This document shows positions 35,622-43,744 of a stretch of DNA of 64,000 nt, piece by piece. The notes beneath the pieces were generated by a model. It did not search any database and was not told the origin of the DNA. It saw only the letters and a list, made by a program, of their open reading frames with translations. The position numbers and the translations under genes are program-made. Position 1 is the first letter of the stretch. Each line of letters opens with the position of its first letter. This stretch comes from Candidatus Nitrospira neomarina (GTDB lineage Bacteria; Nitrospirota; Nitrospiria; Nitrospirales; UBA8639): assembly GCF_032051675.1 (NCBI RefSeq), contig NZ_CP116968.1:4147001-4211000 (forward strand). Direction: 5' to 3'.

Positions 35622-37796
35622 ATGGGTGTGACGCATTTGACCGATATTGTACAACTTATGGATCAGGTAAAAGCCTATTACCCCGAGGCTGATACCGACT
35701 TCATCAAACGAGCTTATGATTATTCCGCGAAGGCTCATGAAGGGCAAACTCGACGTACAGGCGAACCCTATGTCCAGCATCCTTTAGCGGTCGCTGGAAT
35801 TTTAACTTTTTTGAAATTGGACGTTCCCGCGATTGTGGCTGGACTCTTACATGACACGCTCGAAGATACCGTAGCGACGAGAGCCGAGTTAGAAAAAGAA
35901 TTTGGAAGTGACGTGGCTCGTTTAGTGGAGGGCGTCACCAAAATTGGGCAAATTCCTTTTAAAACTGATGAAGAGAAGCAGGCGGAAAATTTCCGCAAAA
36001 TGGTTCTCTCTATGGCTGATGATATTCGAGTGGTGTTTATCAAGTTAGCGGATCGATTGCATAACATGCAGACACTTGAAGCGTTGTCGGACGAAAAACG
36101 GAGAAAAATTGCACAAGAAACAATGGAAATTTATGCACCGCTAGCTAACCGGCTTGGTATGAGTTGGATTAAGCAGCAGCTAGAGGATTTGTGCTTCCAA
36201 TATTTGGAACCGGATGCCTGGTCTCATTTAAAGCTTCGGTTGGCTAAAAAGGATGAGGAGCGTCAGGAATATATTCAATCCCTGATTCACCTGGCTCAGC
36301 AGGCTCTTTTGGACGCAGGGTTGCCAGGACAGATCGATGGACGTCCTAAGCATCTCTTTAGCATTTATCAAAAAATGGAGCGCCGGTCCGTATCTTTTGA
36401 CGAAATTTTTGATTTGACAGCGGTTCGTATTGTGACGGATACCAAAATGAATTGTTACGCCATTTTAGGATTGCTGCATTCCATTTGGCCTCCCGTCCCT
36501 GGTCGCTTTAAGGACTACATTGCGACTCCACGTTCGAATTTGTACCAATCGTTACACACGACAGTTGTTGGCCCACAAGGAGAGTATGTGGAATTCCAAA
36601 TCCGGACGGCGGATATGCATCGAATAAATGAATACGGTGTGGCAGCCCATTGGCTCTATAAGGAGCCTGGAAAAGTTGGCGAACGGGATGAACAGGTCTT
36701 CAGCTGGCTCAGGCAGTTTGTGGAATGGCACAAGGATCTTGCCGATAACCGCCAGTTTATGGATTCGGTTAAATTGGATTTATTCCATGATGTTGTGTTT
36801 GTGTTTACGCCCACGGGGGAAGTGCGGGAGATCCCTGTTGGAGCCACTCCATTAGACTTTGCCTATGCGATTCATACGGAAATTGGAGATCATTGTGTCG
36901 GGGCAAAGATAAATGGAAAATTAGTACCTCTCCGTTATCAATTAAGCAGTGGGGATATGGTAGAGATTCTGACCTCCCCCTCGCAGGTACCTCATCGAGG
37001 TTGGTTGAAATTTGTCCGAACTTCACGGGCCAAAACGAAAATCAAGCATTGGTTTAAAGTTGAAGAGCAAAAGCGGGCCCTGGAACTTGGGCGACGGCTG
37101 TTGGAACAAGAATTTCGGAAACATAATCTTCCTGTCGCACAATCTTTGAAATCTGATCGCCTTTCATCAATGGCTAAGGCAAAGGGCAGTGAAACAGTGG
37201 ATGAATTGATTCGGCAGGTTGGATTCGGTCGTTTGTCTCCGGATCAAATTGTCAGTCACTTTCTGGAAGGTGCCGAACAAGGGCCTTCGTCTCCCACGAA
37301 GGTCGTCCCTCACCTCCCTCAGCAAAAGCTCCCTGGACTCCTTCGGGAGGGATCTGTGAAATTTGGGGGAACCAAAGATGTTTTGATGCAACTCTCCAAG
37401 TGTTGTAAGCCTGTTCCTGGTGAGCCGATTCGTGGATATATTACTCGGGGGAGAGGGTTGACCATTCATGCGATCGATTGTCCGAACTTTCAATCATTAG
37501 AATGGGATCACAATCGCTTAGTGGAGGTGGAATGGGATTCAGAGCTAGACGGAACGCATTCAGTTGAAGTGTCAGTTTTGACCCTGGATCGAACTGGTGT
37601 GTTGGCTAAAGTGTCCGCTGGAATTTCTCAATGTCAGGCTAATATTACCAGGGCAGAGATTTCTACCAGGGAGGATCGAAAGGCCGTATTGGACTTTGTT
37701 ATCGAAGTAAAAAATACTGCCCACCTTGAACTAATACTGCAGGAAATTCAACGAGTTGACGGCATTCTTTCTGCTAAGCGAGTGCGAGGATGGTAA
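35622..37796 (+). CDS. spoT: Bifunctional (p)ppGpp synthetase/hydrolase (RelA/SpoT)
   Basis: Makes and destroys the alarmone (p)ppGpp. It has 724 residues. The HD hydrolase domain has His53 and HD at 77-78 (LLHDTLEDT), so hydrolysis should be active. The synthetase domain has KHLFSIYQKM, and RFKD at 295-298, the RxKD motif of bifunctional enzymes rather than the ExDD of RelA; NLYQSLHTTVVGP and EFQIRT follow. The TGS domain covers about 388-447 and a C-terminal ACT domain about 650-724. It is a monocistronic-looking gene, convergent with the DUF192 gene. Confidence 0.94.
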   Translation: MGVTHLTDIVQLMDQVKAYYPEADTDFIKRAYDYSAKAHEGQTRRTGEPYVQHPLAVAGILTFLKLDVPAIVAGLLHDTLEDTVATRAELEKEFGSDVARLVEGVTKIGQIPFKTDEEKQAENFRKMVLSMADDIRVVFIKLADRLHNMQTLEALSDEKRRKIAQETMEIYAPLANRLGMSWIKQQLEDLCFQYLEPDAWSHLKLRLAKKDEERQEYIQSLIHLAQQALLDAGLPGQIDGRPKHLFSIYQKMERRSVSFDEIFDLTAVRIVTDTKMNCYAILGLLHSIWPPVPGRFKDYIATPRSNLYQSLHTTVVGPQGEYVEFQIRTADMHRINEYGVAAHWLYKEPGKVGERDEQVFSWLRQFVEWHKDLADNRQFMDSVKLDLFHDVVFVFTPTGEVREIPVGATPLDFAYAIHTEIGDHCVGAKINGKLVPLRYQLSSGDMVEILTSPSQVPHRGWLKFVRTSRAKTKIKHWFKVEEQKRALELGRRLLEQEFRKHNLPVAQSLKSDRLSSMAKAKGSETVDELIRQVGFGRLSPDQIVSHFLEGAEQGPSSPTKVVPHLPQQKLPGLLREGSVKFGGTKDVLMQLSKCCKPVPGEPIRGYITRGRGLTIHAIDCPNFQSLEWDHNRLVEVEWDSELDGTHSVEVSVLTLDRTGVLAKVSAGISQCQANITRAEISTREDRKAVLDFVIEVKNTAHLELILQEIQRVDGILSAKRVRGW

Positions 37797-37814
37797 TGGG
37801 AATGTTAGGGGAAA

Positions 37815-38384
37815 CTAAGAGGGGTTAGGGCTCTGCGGAGGCAATGAGATGGTTAATCGGCTTCCAGGTAGGAGTTGAAGCTTTTCTGCGATGCCGGCAT
37901 TGAGTTCAAGGACTTGCCATGATTGTTTATATGAATAATGGCGTGGGCAGTGATCATCCGTTCTCGTGCAAATAGGGACGTTTGCTTCAATGTGGATGAT
38001 GGTTCCCTTTTCGTCTAACCATAATATATCAAGTGGGATCTTGGTATTTTTCATCCAAAAGGTCCAATACCCCAATTCTGGAAAAATAAAGAGCATACCA
38101 TGGTTCTCCTCCATGGCCGTCCGGTACATCAGGCCTTGAGCTCTTTTATTTGATGTATCTGCCACCTCTGCGTAAATCATTGCTCCCTTAGGTGTTGTGA
38201 TGCTTGCAAGCCCCTTGTCCTTTCGGTCATTTATTTCGCCAAAAACGTTTACGGGAGATCCAATGATTAAGCCCATGCTTAAGCAAAAGGGCACGATGAC
38301 TATCCAGGTCCAGCAGTGAAAGTTCACCGGACTGCTTTGCTGGCATCCTAAGGGTAGGCGGGGGCACTTCATGAGGGAATCCAT
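37815..38384 (-). CDS. DUF192 family exported protein
   Basis: 189 residues. An N-terminal hydrophobic segment (about 27-43) suggests export or a membrane anchor. The DUF192 core covers about 62-185: RAQGLMYRTAMEENHGMLF, FWMKNTKIPLDILWLDEKG and VLELNAGIAEK. The family's function is not known. An ATG four codons downstream is an alternative start. It is convergent with the rel gene, 18 bp away. Confidence 0.8.
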   Translation of the reverse strand: MDSLMKCPRLPLGCQQSSPVNFHCWTWIVIVPFCLSMGLIIGSPVNVFGEINDRKDKGLASITTPKGAMIYAEVADTSNKRAQGLMYRTAMEENHGMLFIFPELGYWTFWMKNTKIPLDILWLDEKGTIIHIEANVPICTRTDDHCPRHYSYKQSWQVLELNAGIAEKLQLLPGSRLTISLPPQSPNPS

Positions 38385-38693
38385 TGCTAGGAATGTGGCG
38401 TGAGGAGAGCGGGTTTGTCAAATAAGATTTTCTCTTGTCTTAAAGCACCTAAAGTCCACGCGAGGGTCTTGACCAGACCATCTTTGGAAATTATAATGAT
38501 TCGTTTACAAGAAGAGTGAATTTGTTCTGCTCCTGTTTTTTGAACAAAATACGAATGTTTTTGTTGATGATCTGTACATGCAGGGGCTAATTTCTGCCTT
38601 GTTTGTCTTCACTTCAAAAAGATCTTCATCTTAATAATTTCCATGATGTAATTCCAAAACGGTTTAAGTAGAAGACGGTCCTACTCATTCAAA
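38385..38693 (+). other. Gene-free region before the tRNA-tuf cluster
   Basis: About 310 bp, AT-rich, between the divergent DUF192 gene and tRNA-Tyr. It holds a plausible promoter near 38608. No gene is supported. Confidence 0.5.
38608..38636 (+). promoter_or_regulatory. Possible promoter of the tRNA-tuf-secE operon
   Basis: TTCACT (38608-38613), 17-bp spacer, TTAATA (38631-38636), about 58 bp before tRNA-Tyr. Moderate match; the place is right for the start of this long unit. Confidence 0.35.
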
Positions 38694-38778
38694 GGGCAGG
38701 TACCCAAGCGGTCAACGGGGGCAGACTGTAAATCTGCTGCCATCGGCTTCCAAGGTTCGAACCCTTGCCTGCCCACCA
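38694..38778 (+). tRNA. tRNA-Tyr (GTA)
   Basis: 85-nt class II tRNA with a long variable arm and encoded CCA. Acceptor GGGCAGG/CCTGCCC, anticodon loop CTGTAAA (GTA) on stem GCAGA/TCTGC, T-arm AAGGTTCGAACCCTT. First of three tRNAs before tuf1, the order known from E. coli tyrU-glyT-thrT-tufB. Confidence 0.95.
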
Positions 38779-38868
38779 TGACTGACTGAAAAGGACGGGA
38801 TCCAGTGGATACGACAAGTTGTGCTGTTGAAGAAAAATTTTTTCAGTATATAGGATTTAAACCAAGCT

Positions 38869-38943
38869 GCGGGCGTAGCTCAGTGGTAGAGTTCCAGCCT
38901 TCCAAGCTGGCTGTCGCGGGTTCAAATCCCGTCGCCCGCTCCA
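38869..38943 (+). tRNA. tRNA-Gly (TCC)
   Basis: 75 nt, encoded CCA. Acceptor GCGGGCG/CGCCCGC, anticodon loop CTTCCAA (TCC), T-arm GCGGGTTCAAATCCCGT. Confidence 0.95.
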
Positions 38944-39009
38944 TTTTTTTGGGTGGGCTTAGATTTGCGTGCCTGATTGAGGCAAAGATCTTCTCGAGAA
39001 AGTGATAGA

Positions 39010-39085
39010 GCCCATGTAGCTCAGTTGGTAGAGCACGTCCTTGGTAAGGACGAGGTCACGCGTTCGATCCGCGTCGTGGGCTCCA
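39010..39085 (+). tRNA. tRNA-Thr (GGT)
   Basis: 76 nt, encoded CCA. Acceptor GCCCATG/CGTGGGC (one G-T pair), anticodon stem CGTCC/GGACG with loop TTGGTAA (GGT), T-arm GCGTTCGATCCGC. tuf1 starts 53 bp later. Confidence 0.95.
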
Positions 39086-39137
39086 GCAACGATAAAATTT
39101 AGATTTACTGGTAGCATTTTTAAGGAAGAGGTAGGGC

Positions 39138-40343
39138 ATGGCGAAGGCGAAATTTGAGCGGAAGAAGCCGCATGTCAATGTGGGGACGATCGGGCACGTT
39201 GACCATGGGAAGACGACCCTGACGTCGGCCTTGACGAAAGTGATGGGCGATACGGGGAAGGCGAAGTTTGTTCCCTATGATGAAGTCGCCAAGGCGAGTG
39301 AGAGTCAGGGGCGACGGGATCCGACCAAAATTCTCACCATTGCCATCTCCCATGTGGAATATGAAACCGACAATCGCCATTATGCGCACGTCGACTGCCC
39401 GGGGCATGCGGATTATGTGAAGAACATGATTACCGGGGCGGCACAAATGGATGGGGCGATTTTGGTGGTCAGTGCCGCCGATGGGCCGATGCCGCAAACG
39501 CGGGAACATATTTTGTTAGCGCGGCAGGTGGGCGTCCCGTTTATCGTGGTCTTTTTGAATAAAGCGGATAAAGTTGAAGACAAGGAATTGCTGGAGTTGG
39601 TGGAATTGGAAGTGCGGGAGTTGCTGACGAAGTATGGCTTTCCGGGCGATGATGTGCCGGTGGTCATCGGGTCAGCGATTAAGGCCATCGAAGGGGATCA
39701 GAGTGAGGTGGGTGTGCCGTCGATTATGCGCTTATTGGAGGCGGTCGATAGTTACATCCCGACTCCCCAGCGAGCCATTGATAAGCCGTTTCTGATGCCG
39801 ATTGAAGATGTCTTTACCATCAGCGGGCGGGGGACGGTGGTGACGGGCCGGGTGGAGCGTGGCGTGGTCAAGGTGGGGGATGAAATTGAGATTGTGGGGC
39901 TGAAGCCGACGCAGACGACGATTGTCACGGGCGTGGAAATGTTCCGGAAGGTGTTGGATGAGGGACAGGCGGGTGACAATATTGGAGCGCTGTTGCGGGG
40001 CACGAAGAAAGAGGATGTGGAGCGCGGCATGGTGTTGGCCAAGCCGAAGAGCATTACGCCGCATACGAAATTCAAGGCGGAAGTGTATATTTTGACGAAG
40101 GAAGAGGGTGGACGGCATACGCCGTTTTTTAATGGCTATCGTCCGCAGTTTTACTTCCGGACGACAGATGTTACGGGAGTGGTGCAATTAAACCCGGGGG
40201 TGGAGATGGTGATGCCGGGGGATAATGTGTCGTTTGAGGGTGAACTGATCTCCCCGATTGCGATGGAGCAAGGGGTGCGATTTGCAGTGCGAGAAGGGGG
40301 CCGAACGGTCGGAGCCGGGGTGGTCACGGAAATCGTCGCGTAA
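39138..40343 (+). CDS. tuf: Elongation factor Tu, copy 1
   Basis: GTPase that brings aminoacyl-tRNA to the ribosome. It has 401 residues. P-loop GHVDHGKTT at 19-27, DCPGHADY and NKAD are normal. Switch I is not: where nearly all bacterial EF-Tu proteins have RGITI, this has [14 protein letters not shown] (about 58-71), with about five extra residues before it; the Mg-binding Thr is kept as Thr67. Codon use (frequent GCG, CCG, GTG) is unlike fusA and the ribosomal genes around it. The protein is identical to copy 2. It lies between the tRNA cluster and rpmG, a tufB-like position. Confidence 0.96.
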   Translation: MAKAKFERKKPHVNVGTIGHVDHGKTTLTSALTKVMGDTGKAKFVPYDEVAKASESQGRRDPTKILTIAISHVEYETDNRHYAHVDCPGHADYVKNMITGAAQMDGAILVVSAADGPMPQTREHILLARQVGVPFIVVFLNKADKVEDKELLELVELEVRELLTKYGFPGDDVPVVIGSAIKAIEGDQSEVGVPSIMRLLEAVDSYIPTPQRAIDKPFLMPIEDVFTISGRGTVVTGRVERGVVKVGDEIEIVGLKPTQTTIVTGVEMFRKVLDEGQAGDNIGALLRGTKKEDVERGMVLAKPKSITPHTKFKAEVYILTKEEGGRHTPFFNGYRPQFYFRTTDVTGVVQLNPGVEMVMPGDNVSFEGELISPIAMEQGVRFAVREGGRTVGAGVVTEIVA

Positions 40344-40361
40344 GAACATAGGGGTGTATCG

Positions 40362-40511
40362 ATGAGAGTCATTATTTCTCTAGCGTGCGGAGATTGCAAG
40401 CGCCGAAATTATTCGACAATCAAAAACAAGAAAAACGATCCAGATCGGCTGGAAGTGAAAAAATATTGCCGATTTTGTCGAAAGCATAGCCCTCACAAAG
40501 AGGTGAAGTGA
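40362..40511 (+). CDS. rpmG: Large ribosomal subunit protein bL33
   Basis: 49-residue 50S protein: [19 protein letters not shown], then a Lys-rich loop and [20 protein letters not shown]. Four zinc-binding cysteines (9, 12, 36, 39) show the zinc-bound form. The ATG is 18 bp after the tuf1 stop. It lies between tuf1 and tRNA-Trp, as in many bacteria. Confidence 0.95.
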   Translation: MRVIISLACGDCKRRNYSTIKNKKNDPDRLEVKKYCRFCRKHSPHKEVK

Positions 40512-40548
40512 TTGATGGTATGGGTCATGTAGGTTTCGTGCAGGTTGG

Positions 40549-40624
40549 AGGGGCATGGTGTCAACGGCTAGCACGTCGGTCTCCAAAACCGAAAGTCCGG
40601 GTTCGAATCCCTGTGCCCCTGCCA
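40549..40624 (+). tRNA. tRNA-Trp (CCA)
   Basis: 76 nt with encoded CCA. Acceptor AGGGGCA/TGCCCCT, anticodon stem TCGGT/ACCGA with loop CTCCAAA (CCA), T-arm CCGGGTTCGAATCCCTG. It sits between rpmG and secE, the usual place. Confidence 0.95.
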
Positions 40625-40711
40625 TACTTGGCTGTTGATGTACTGTGCACCGAGTAAGAGACGTTTATTAGCGTAGTGGCGTGATTGCGAAAAAGGCTGA
40701 GGGGGTAAGAC

Positions 40712-40906
40712 GTGTTCAAGAAGCTATGGTTTTCCATTACCGAATTTTTGTCTGACGTGCGTGGGGAACTTAAAAAAATTTCTTACCCTACAAAATCTGA
40801 GACGATCGGGTCGACCACGGTGGTTCTCTTGTTTTGCGTGATCATGTCCTTGTACCTCTCTGTGGTGGATTCAATTCTTGTTTGGTTAATTAGCAGGATT
40901 ATTTAG
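40712..40906 (+). CDS. secE: Preprotein translocase subunit SecE
   Basis: Small inner-membrane subunit of the SecYEG channel. It has 64 residues from a GTG start. The amphipathic VRGELKKISYPTKSETIGST segment is the conserved part, followed by a single membrane span (about 37-61). It is the minimal one-span form. nusG follows after 20 bp. Confidence 0.93.
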   Translation: MFKKLWFSITEFLSDVRGELKKISYPTKSETIGSTTVVLLFCVIMSLYLSVVDSILVWLISRII

Positions 40907-40926
40907 CATCTATTAGAAGGGAATTC

Positions 40927-41463
40927 ATGTCGAGTCATTGGTATGTCATTCACACCTATGCGGGATATGAGGGGCGGGTTCGGGCCGGAATTGTCGAGCG
41001 GGCGAATCAATTGGGTATGGCGGATTCTGTGGCGCAAGTCCTTGTTCCTACTGAGGATGTAGTGGAATTTAAAGAAGGAAAACGCCGGGCCTCTAAACGA
41101 AAATTCTTTCCAGGGTATGTTCTGCTTGAAGCGAATGGCCCGCTTGGGGATGAAGTCGTTGCTATGATCAAGGAGACCCCCAAGGTGACTGGTTTTATTG
41201 GAGGCGGAACCAGGCCAATCCCGCTTGATCCCGAGGAGGTGGCCACGCTATTGAAGCAGTTGGAATCCGGCGTAACGGCTCCAAGGGAGTTGGCCAATTT
41301 TTCAAAAGGGGACAATGTCCGGATTGTGGATGGCCCATTTTTAGGCTTCAATGGGTTGGTGGATGAAGTGGATCAGGATCATGGTCGGGTTAAGGCGCTA
41401 GTGAGTATTTTTGGTCGTTCAACCCCTGTGGAATTGGCGTTTTCTCAGGTTGAGCGTGTTTAA
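40927..41463 (+). CDS. nusG: Transcription termination/antitermination factor NusG
   Basis: Binds RNA polymerase and links it to Rho or ribosomes. It has 178 residues. The NGN domain (about 1-115) starts with HWYVIHTYAGYEGRVRAGI and contains KFFPGYVLLE; the KOW domain at about 125-178 has FSKGDNVRIVDGPFLGFNG. It is typical of the secE-nusG-rplK order. Confidence 0.95.
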   Translation: MSSHWYVIHTYAGYEGRVRAGIVERANQLGMADSVAQVLVPTEDVVEFKEGKRRASKRKFFPGYVLLEANGPLGDEVVAMIKETPKVTGFIGGGTRPIPLDPEEVATLLKQLESGVTAPRELANFSKGDNVRIVDGPFLGFNGLVDEVDQDHGRVKALVSIFGRSTPVELAFSQVERV

Positions 41464-41528
41464 AGGCAAGTGGAGTATTCCTTTTTTAATTCAAGCAATA
41501 CGCAAGTCGAGGTAAGGTAGGTGAAGGC

Positions 41529-41954
41529 ATGGCCAAAGAAGTAACTAGTCAAATTAAATTGCAGATTCCGGCTGGAAAAGCCAATCCTGCTCCTCCTGTT
41601 GGGCCTTCCTTGGGACAACATGGAGTGAACATTATGGAATTTTGTAAACAGTTTAATGCTAGAACTCAGAAGCAAGAAGGTAGCATTATCCCGGTGGTCA
41701 TTTCTGTTTATAAGGATAGAAGCTTTAGCTTCGTGACCAAGACTCCTCCGGCATCAGATTTACTGAAGAAGGCTGCAGGTATCATAAAGGGTTCAGGGAT
41801 TCCCCATAAAAATAAAGTTGGAACAATCACCATGGCACAGCTAGAGGACATTGCGAAGTTGAAGGTGGAAGATTTGAATGCCAGTGATATCCCAGCTGCG
41901 ATGAATGTGATTGCAGGAACCGCGAGAAGTATGGGCATTTCGGTTGAAGGGTAA
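41529..41954 (+). CDS. rplK: Large ribosomal subunit protein uL11
   Basis: Part of the GTPase-associated stalk base; needed for RelA-type activation. It has 141 residues. [20 protein letters not shown] and [17 protein letters not shown] are the conserved N-terminus; the rRNA-binding domain follows, with [14 protein letters not shown] and MGISVEG at the end. Confidence 0.96.
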   Translation: MAKEVTSQIKLQIPAGKANPAPPVGPSLGQHGVNIMEFCKQFNARTQKQEGSIIPVVISVYKDRSFSFVTKTPPASDLLKKAAGIIKGSGIPHKNKVGTITMAQLEDIAKLKVEDLNASDIPAAMNVIAGTARSMGISVEG

Positions 41955-41990
41955 ATAATATTGTGAGGCTTTTAACAGAGGGTAGGCGCC

Positions 41991-42683
41991 GTGGGAAAGA
42001 AATTTGAATCGGCTTTAGCGAAGGTAACAAAGGCCCTATATTCATTGGAAGAGGCCAGTGACCTGGTAAAGCAGGCTGCTTTTGCCAAATTCGATGAGAC
42101 GGTAGAGCTGTCACTTTGCCTTGGGGTAGATCCCAAGCGTGCGGATCAGATGGTTCGCGGGACTACGGTCCTTCCTCACGGAACGGGGAAAAAAGTCAGA
42201 ATTTTAGTGATTGCAAAAGGAGAAAAGGAGCAGGAGGCCAGGGAAGCTGGTGCCGATTTTGTGGGGAGTGATGACCTTTTGCAGAAAATCCAAGATGGGT
42301 GGCTGGACTTTGACTCCATGATTGCGACCCCGGACATGATGGGTGCTGTCGGAAGAATGGGGAAAGTGTTGGGGCCACGAGGATTAATGCCAAATCCTAA
42401 GACTGGAACGGTGACCTTTGAGGTCGGGAAAGCCATTCAGGAAATCAGAAGGGGGAGAGTTGAGTATAAGGTTGATAAGGCGGGCAACATTCATGTTCCT
42501 GTTGGAAAGGTGTCTTTTCAGGGACAACAAATTAGAGAAAATGCCCAGTCGGTTTTTGATTCCATCATGAAGGCTAAGCCCTCTTCCAGTAAAGGAAAGT
42601 ATGTGAAAAGTGCGACATTGTCCAGCACGATGGGACCAGGTATCCATCTGGACGGCGCCGCGATTGCAAAGCAGGTCAGTTGA
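41991..42683 (+). CDS. rplA: Large ribosomal subunit protein uL1
   Basis: 50S stalk protein and, in many bacteria, translational repressor of its own rplK-rplA mRNA. It has 230 residues from a GTG start. [35 protein letters not shown] and [13 protein letters not shown] are typical. I did not find a clear L1 binding site upstream of rplK. Confidence 0.95.
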   Translation: MGKKFESALAKVTKALYSLEEASDLVKQAAFAKFDETVELSLCLGVDPKRADQMVRGTTVLPHGTGKKVRILVIAKGEKEQEAREAGADFVGSDDLLQKIQDGWLDFDSMIATPDMMGAVGRMGKVLGPRGLMPNPKTGTVTFEVGKAIQEIRRGRVEYKVDKAGNIHVPVGKVSFQGQQIRENAQSVFDSIMKAKPSSSKGKYVKSATLSSTMGPGIHLDGAAIAKQVS

Positions 42684-42713
42684 AACTTTAATCTCAGCAG
42701 GTGAGTTCGAGGT

Positions 42714-43649
42714 ATGAAAAAAACTGATAAAAATGAAGCTGTGGCAGTTATGCATGAGCAATTCGCTCGAGCGCGGATAGCCATTGTAACGGAATGCGCG
42801 GGTATGCCCGTGAATCAAATTAATGATTTGCGAAAAAAACTTCGGCAGGCGAAGTCAAACTTTCAGGTGGTAAAAAACACCCTTGCCGTGAGAGCTATTG
42901 GGGGAACAACCCTTGTTCCTTTGCAACCATTTTTTAAGGGTCAATCGGCATTGGTTATTGGATACGATGATCCGGTATTGCCTGCGAAAGTTATTCGTGA
43001 TTTTATTAAAAGTGAAAAATGTGAAGAGAAATTGCAGCTCAAAGGAGCAATTCTGGACGGAGTTGAGTTAGATCCAGCTCGTCTCTCTTCTGTGGCGGAT
43101 TTGCCGTCAAAGACAGAATTGCTGTCGATGTTGTTGTCGGCCTTCCAAGGGCCAATTCGTGGGTTTGTCGGGGTTTTAGGTCAAATTGTAAGAAGTATTG
43201 TTGCGGTATTAGCCGCAATACAAGAAAACAAAACGCAGAAAGGAGAAGGGGAGATGAGCGCAACAGAGGCAAAAATGTCAAAGGAAGATTTTATTAAGGT
43301 TATAGAGGGCATGAGTGTCCTGGAACTGTCGGATCTTGTGAAGGGTTTGGAGGATCGATTTGGTGTGACGGCAGCGGCGCCTGTTGGGGTCATGCCTGCT
43401 GCAGTGGGCGCTGCGGCTCCTGCCGCTGAAGAACAGACCGAGTTTACGGTAGTATTGGGAAGTGCCCCAGCGGATAAAAAGATTCAAGTCATCAAGGTGG
43501 TGCGAGAAATTACTGGCTTGGGCTTGAAAGAAGCTAAGGATCTCGTTGAGGCGGCCCCGAAGGCGGTAAAGGAGGGCGTGTCCAAAGAAGAATCGGAAAC
43601 TATTAAAAAGAAACTTCAAGAGGTTGGGGCAACCGTAGAGGTGAAATAG
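42714..43649 (+). CDS. rplJ: Ribosomal proteins uL10 and bL12 in one open reading frame
   Basis: 311 codons with no stop between L10 and L7/L12. Residues 1-180 are L10 ([20 protein letters not shown]; the L12-binding C-terminal helices near [20 protein letters not shown]), ending in [10 protein letters not shown]. From residue 181 (ATG at 43254) the L7/L12 sequence begins and runs to the stop. The L12 ribosome-binding site AAAGGAGAAGGGG lies inside the L10 end, so L12 can also be made alone. Normally L10 stops just here. The fusion needs only one lost stop or a one-base indel; deleting one A from the poly-A would put a TGA on the L12 ATG. Confidence 0.85.
   Translation: MKKTDKNEAVAVMHEQFARARIAIVTECAGMPVNQINDLRKKLRQAKSNFQVVKNTLAVRAIGGTTLVPLQPFFKGQSALVIGYDDPVLPAKVIRDFIKSEKCEEKLQLKGAILDGVELDPARLSSVADLPSKTELLSMLLSAFQGPIRGFVGVLGQIVRSIVAVLAAIQENKTQKGEGEMSATEAKMSKEDFIKVIEGMSVLELSDLVKGLEDRFGVTAAAPVGVMPAAVGAAAPAAEEQTEFTVVLGSAPADKKIQVIKVVREITGLGLKEAKDLVEAAPKAVKEGVSKEESETIKKKLQEVGATVEVK
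43254..43649 (+). CDS. rplL: Large ribosomal subunit protein bL12, internal start
   Basis: Stalk protein normally present in four or six copies per ribosome, so it must be made in excess of L10. The ATG at 43254 follows a strong AAAGGAGAAGGGG and gives 131 residues: the N-terminal dimerisation domain ([19 protein letters not shown]), an Ala/Pro hinge (about 42-60) and a C-terminal factor-binding domain ([19 protein letters not shown], then [17 protein letters not shown]). In frame with, and part of, the L10 frame. Confidence 0.9.
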   Translation: MSATEAKMSKEDFIKVIEGMSVLELSDLVKGLEDRFGVTAAAPVGVMPAAVGAAAPAAEEQTEFTVVLGSAPADKKIQVIKVVREITGLGLKEAKDLVEAAPKAVKEGVSKEESETIKKKLQEVGATVEVK

Positions 43650-43744
43650 TTTTCCCCTCATTTTGAGGACTCGGAGTTGTGACTTAGGAAGGTTCGAGGG
43701 CCAGCAGGAAGCTGAGGTGGCCGTTAATCCTTAAGGAGACAGGA

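Noticed and set aside
38385..38693. Riboswitch or tRNA-like leader upstream of tRNA-Tyr
   Set aside because: No conserved riboswitch core or T-box sequence could be recognised; only a moderate promoter is seen.
43656..43668. CCTCA-TTT-TGAGG hairpin after rplL
   Set aside because: Only 5 bp and no T-run; in many bacteria rplL-rpoB has an attenuator, but this stem is too weak to claim one.
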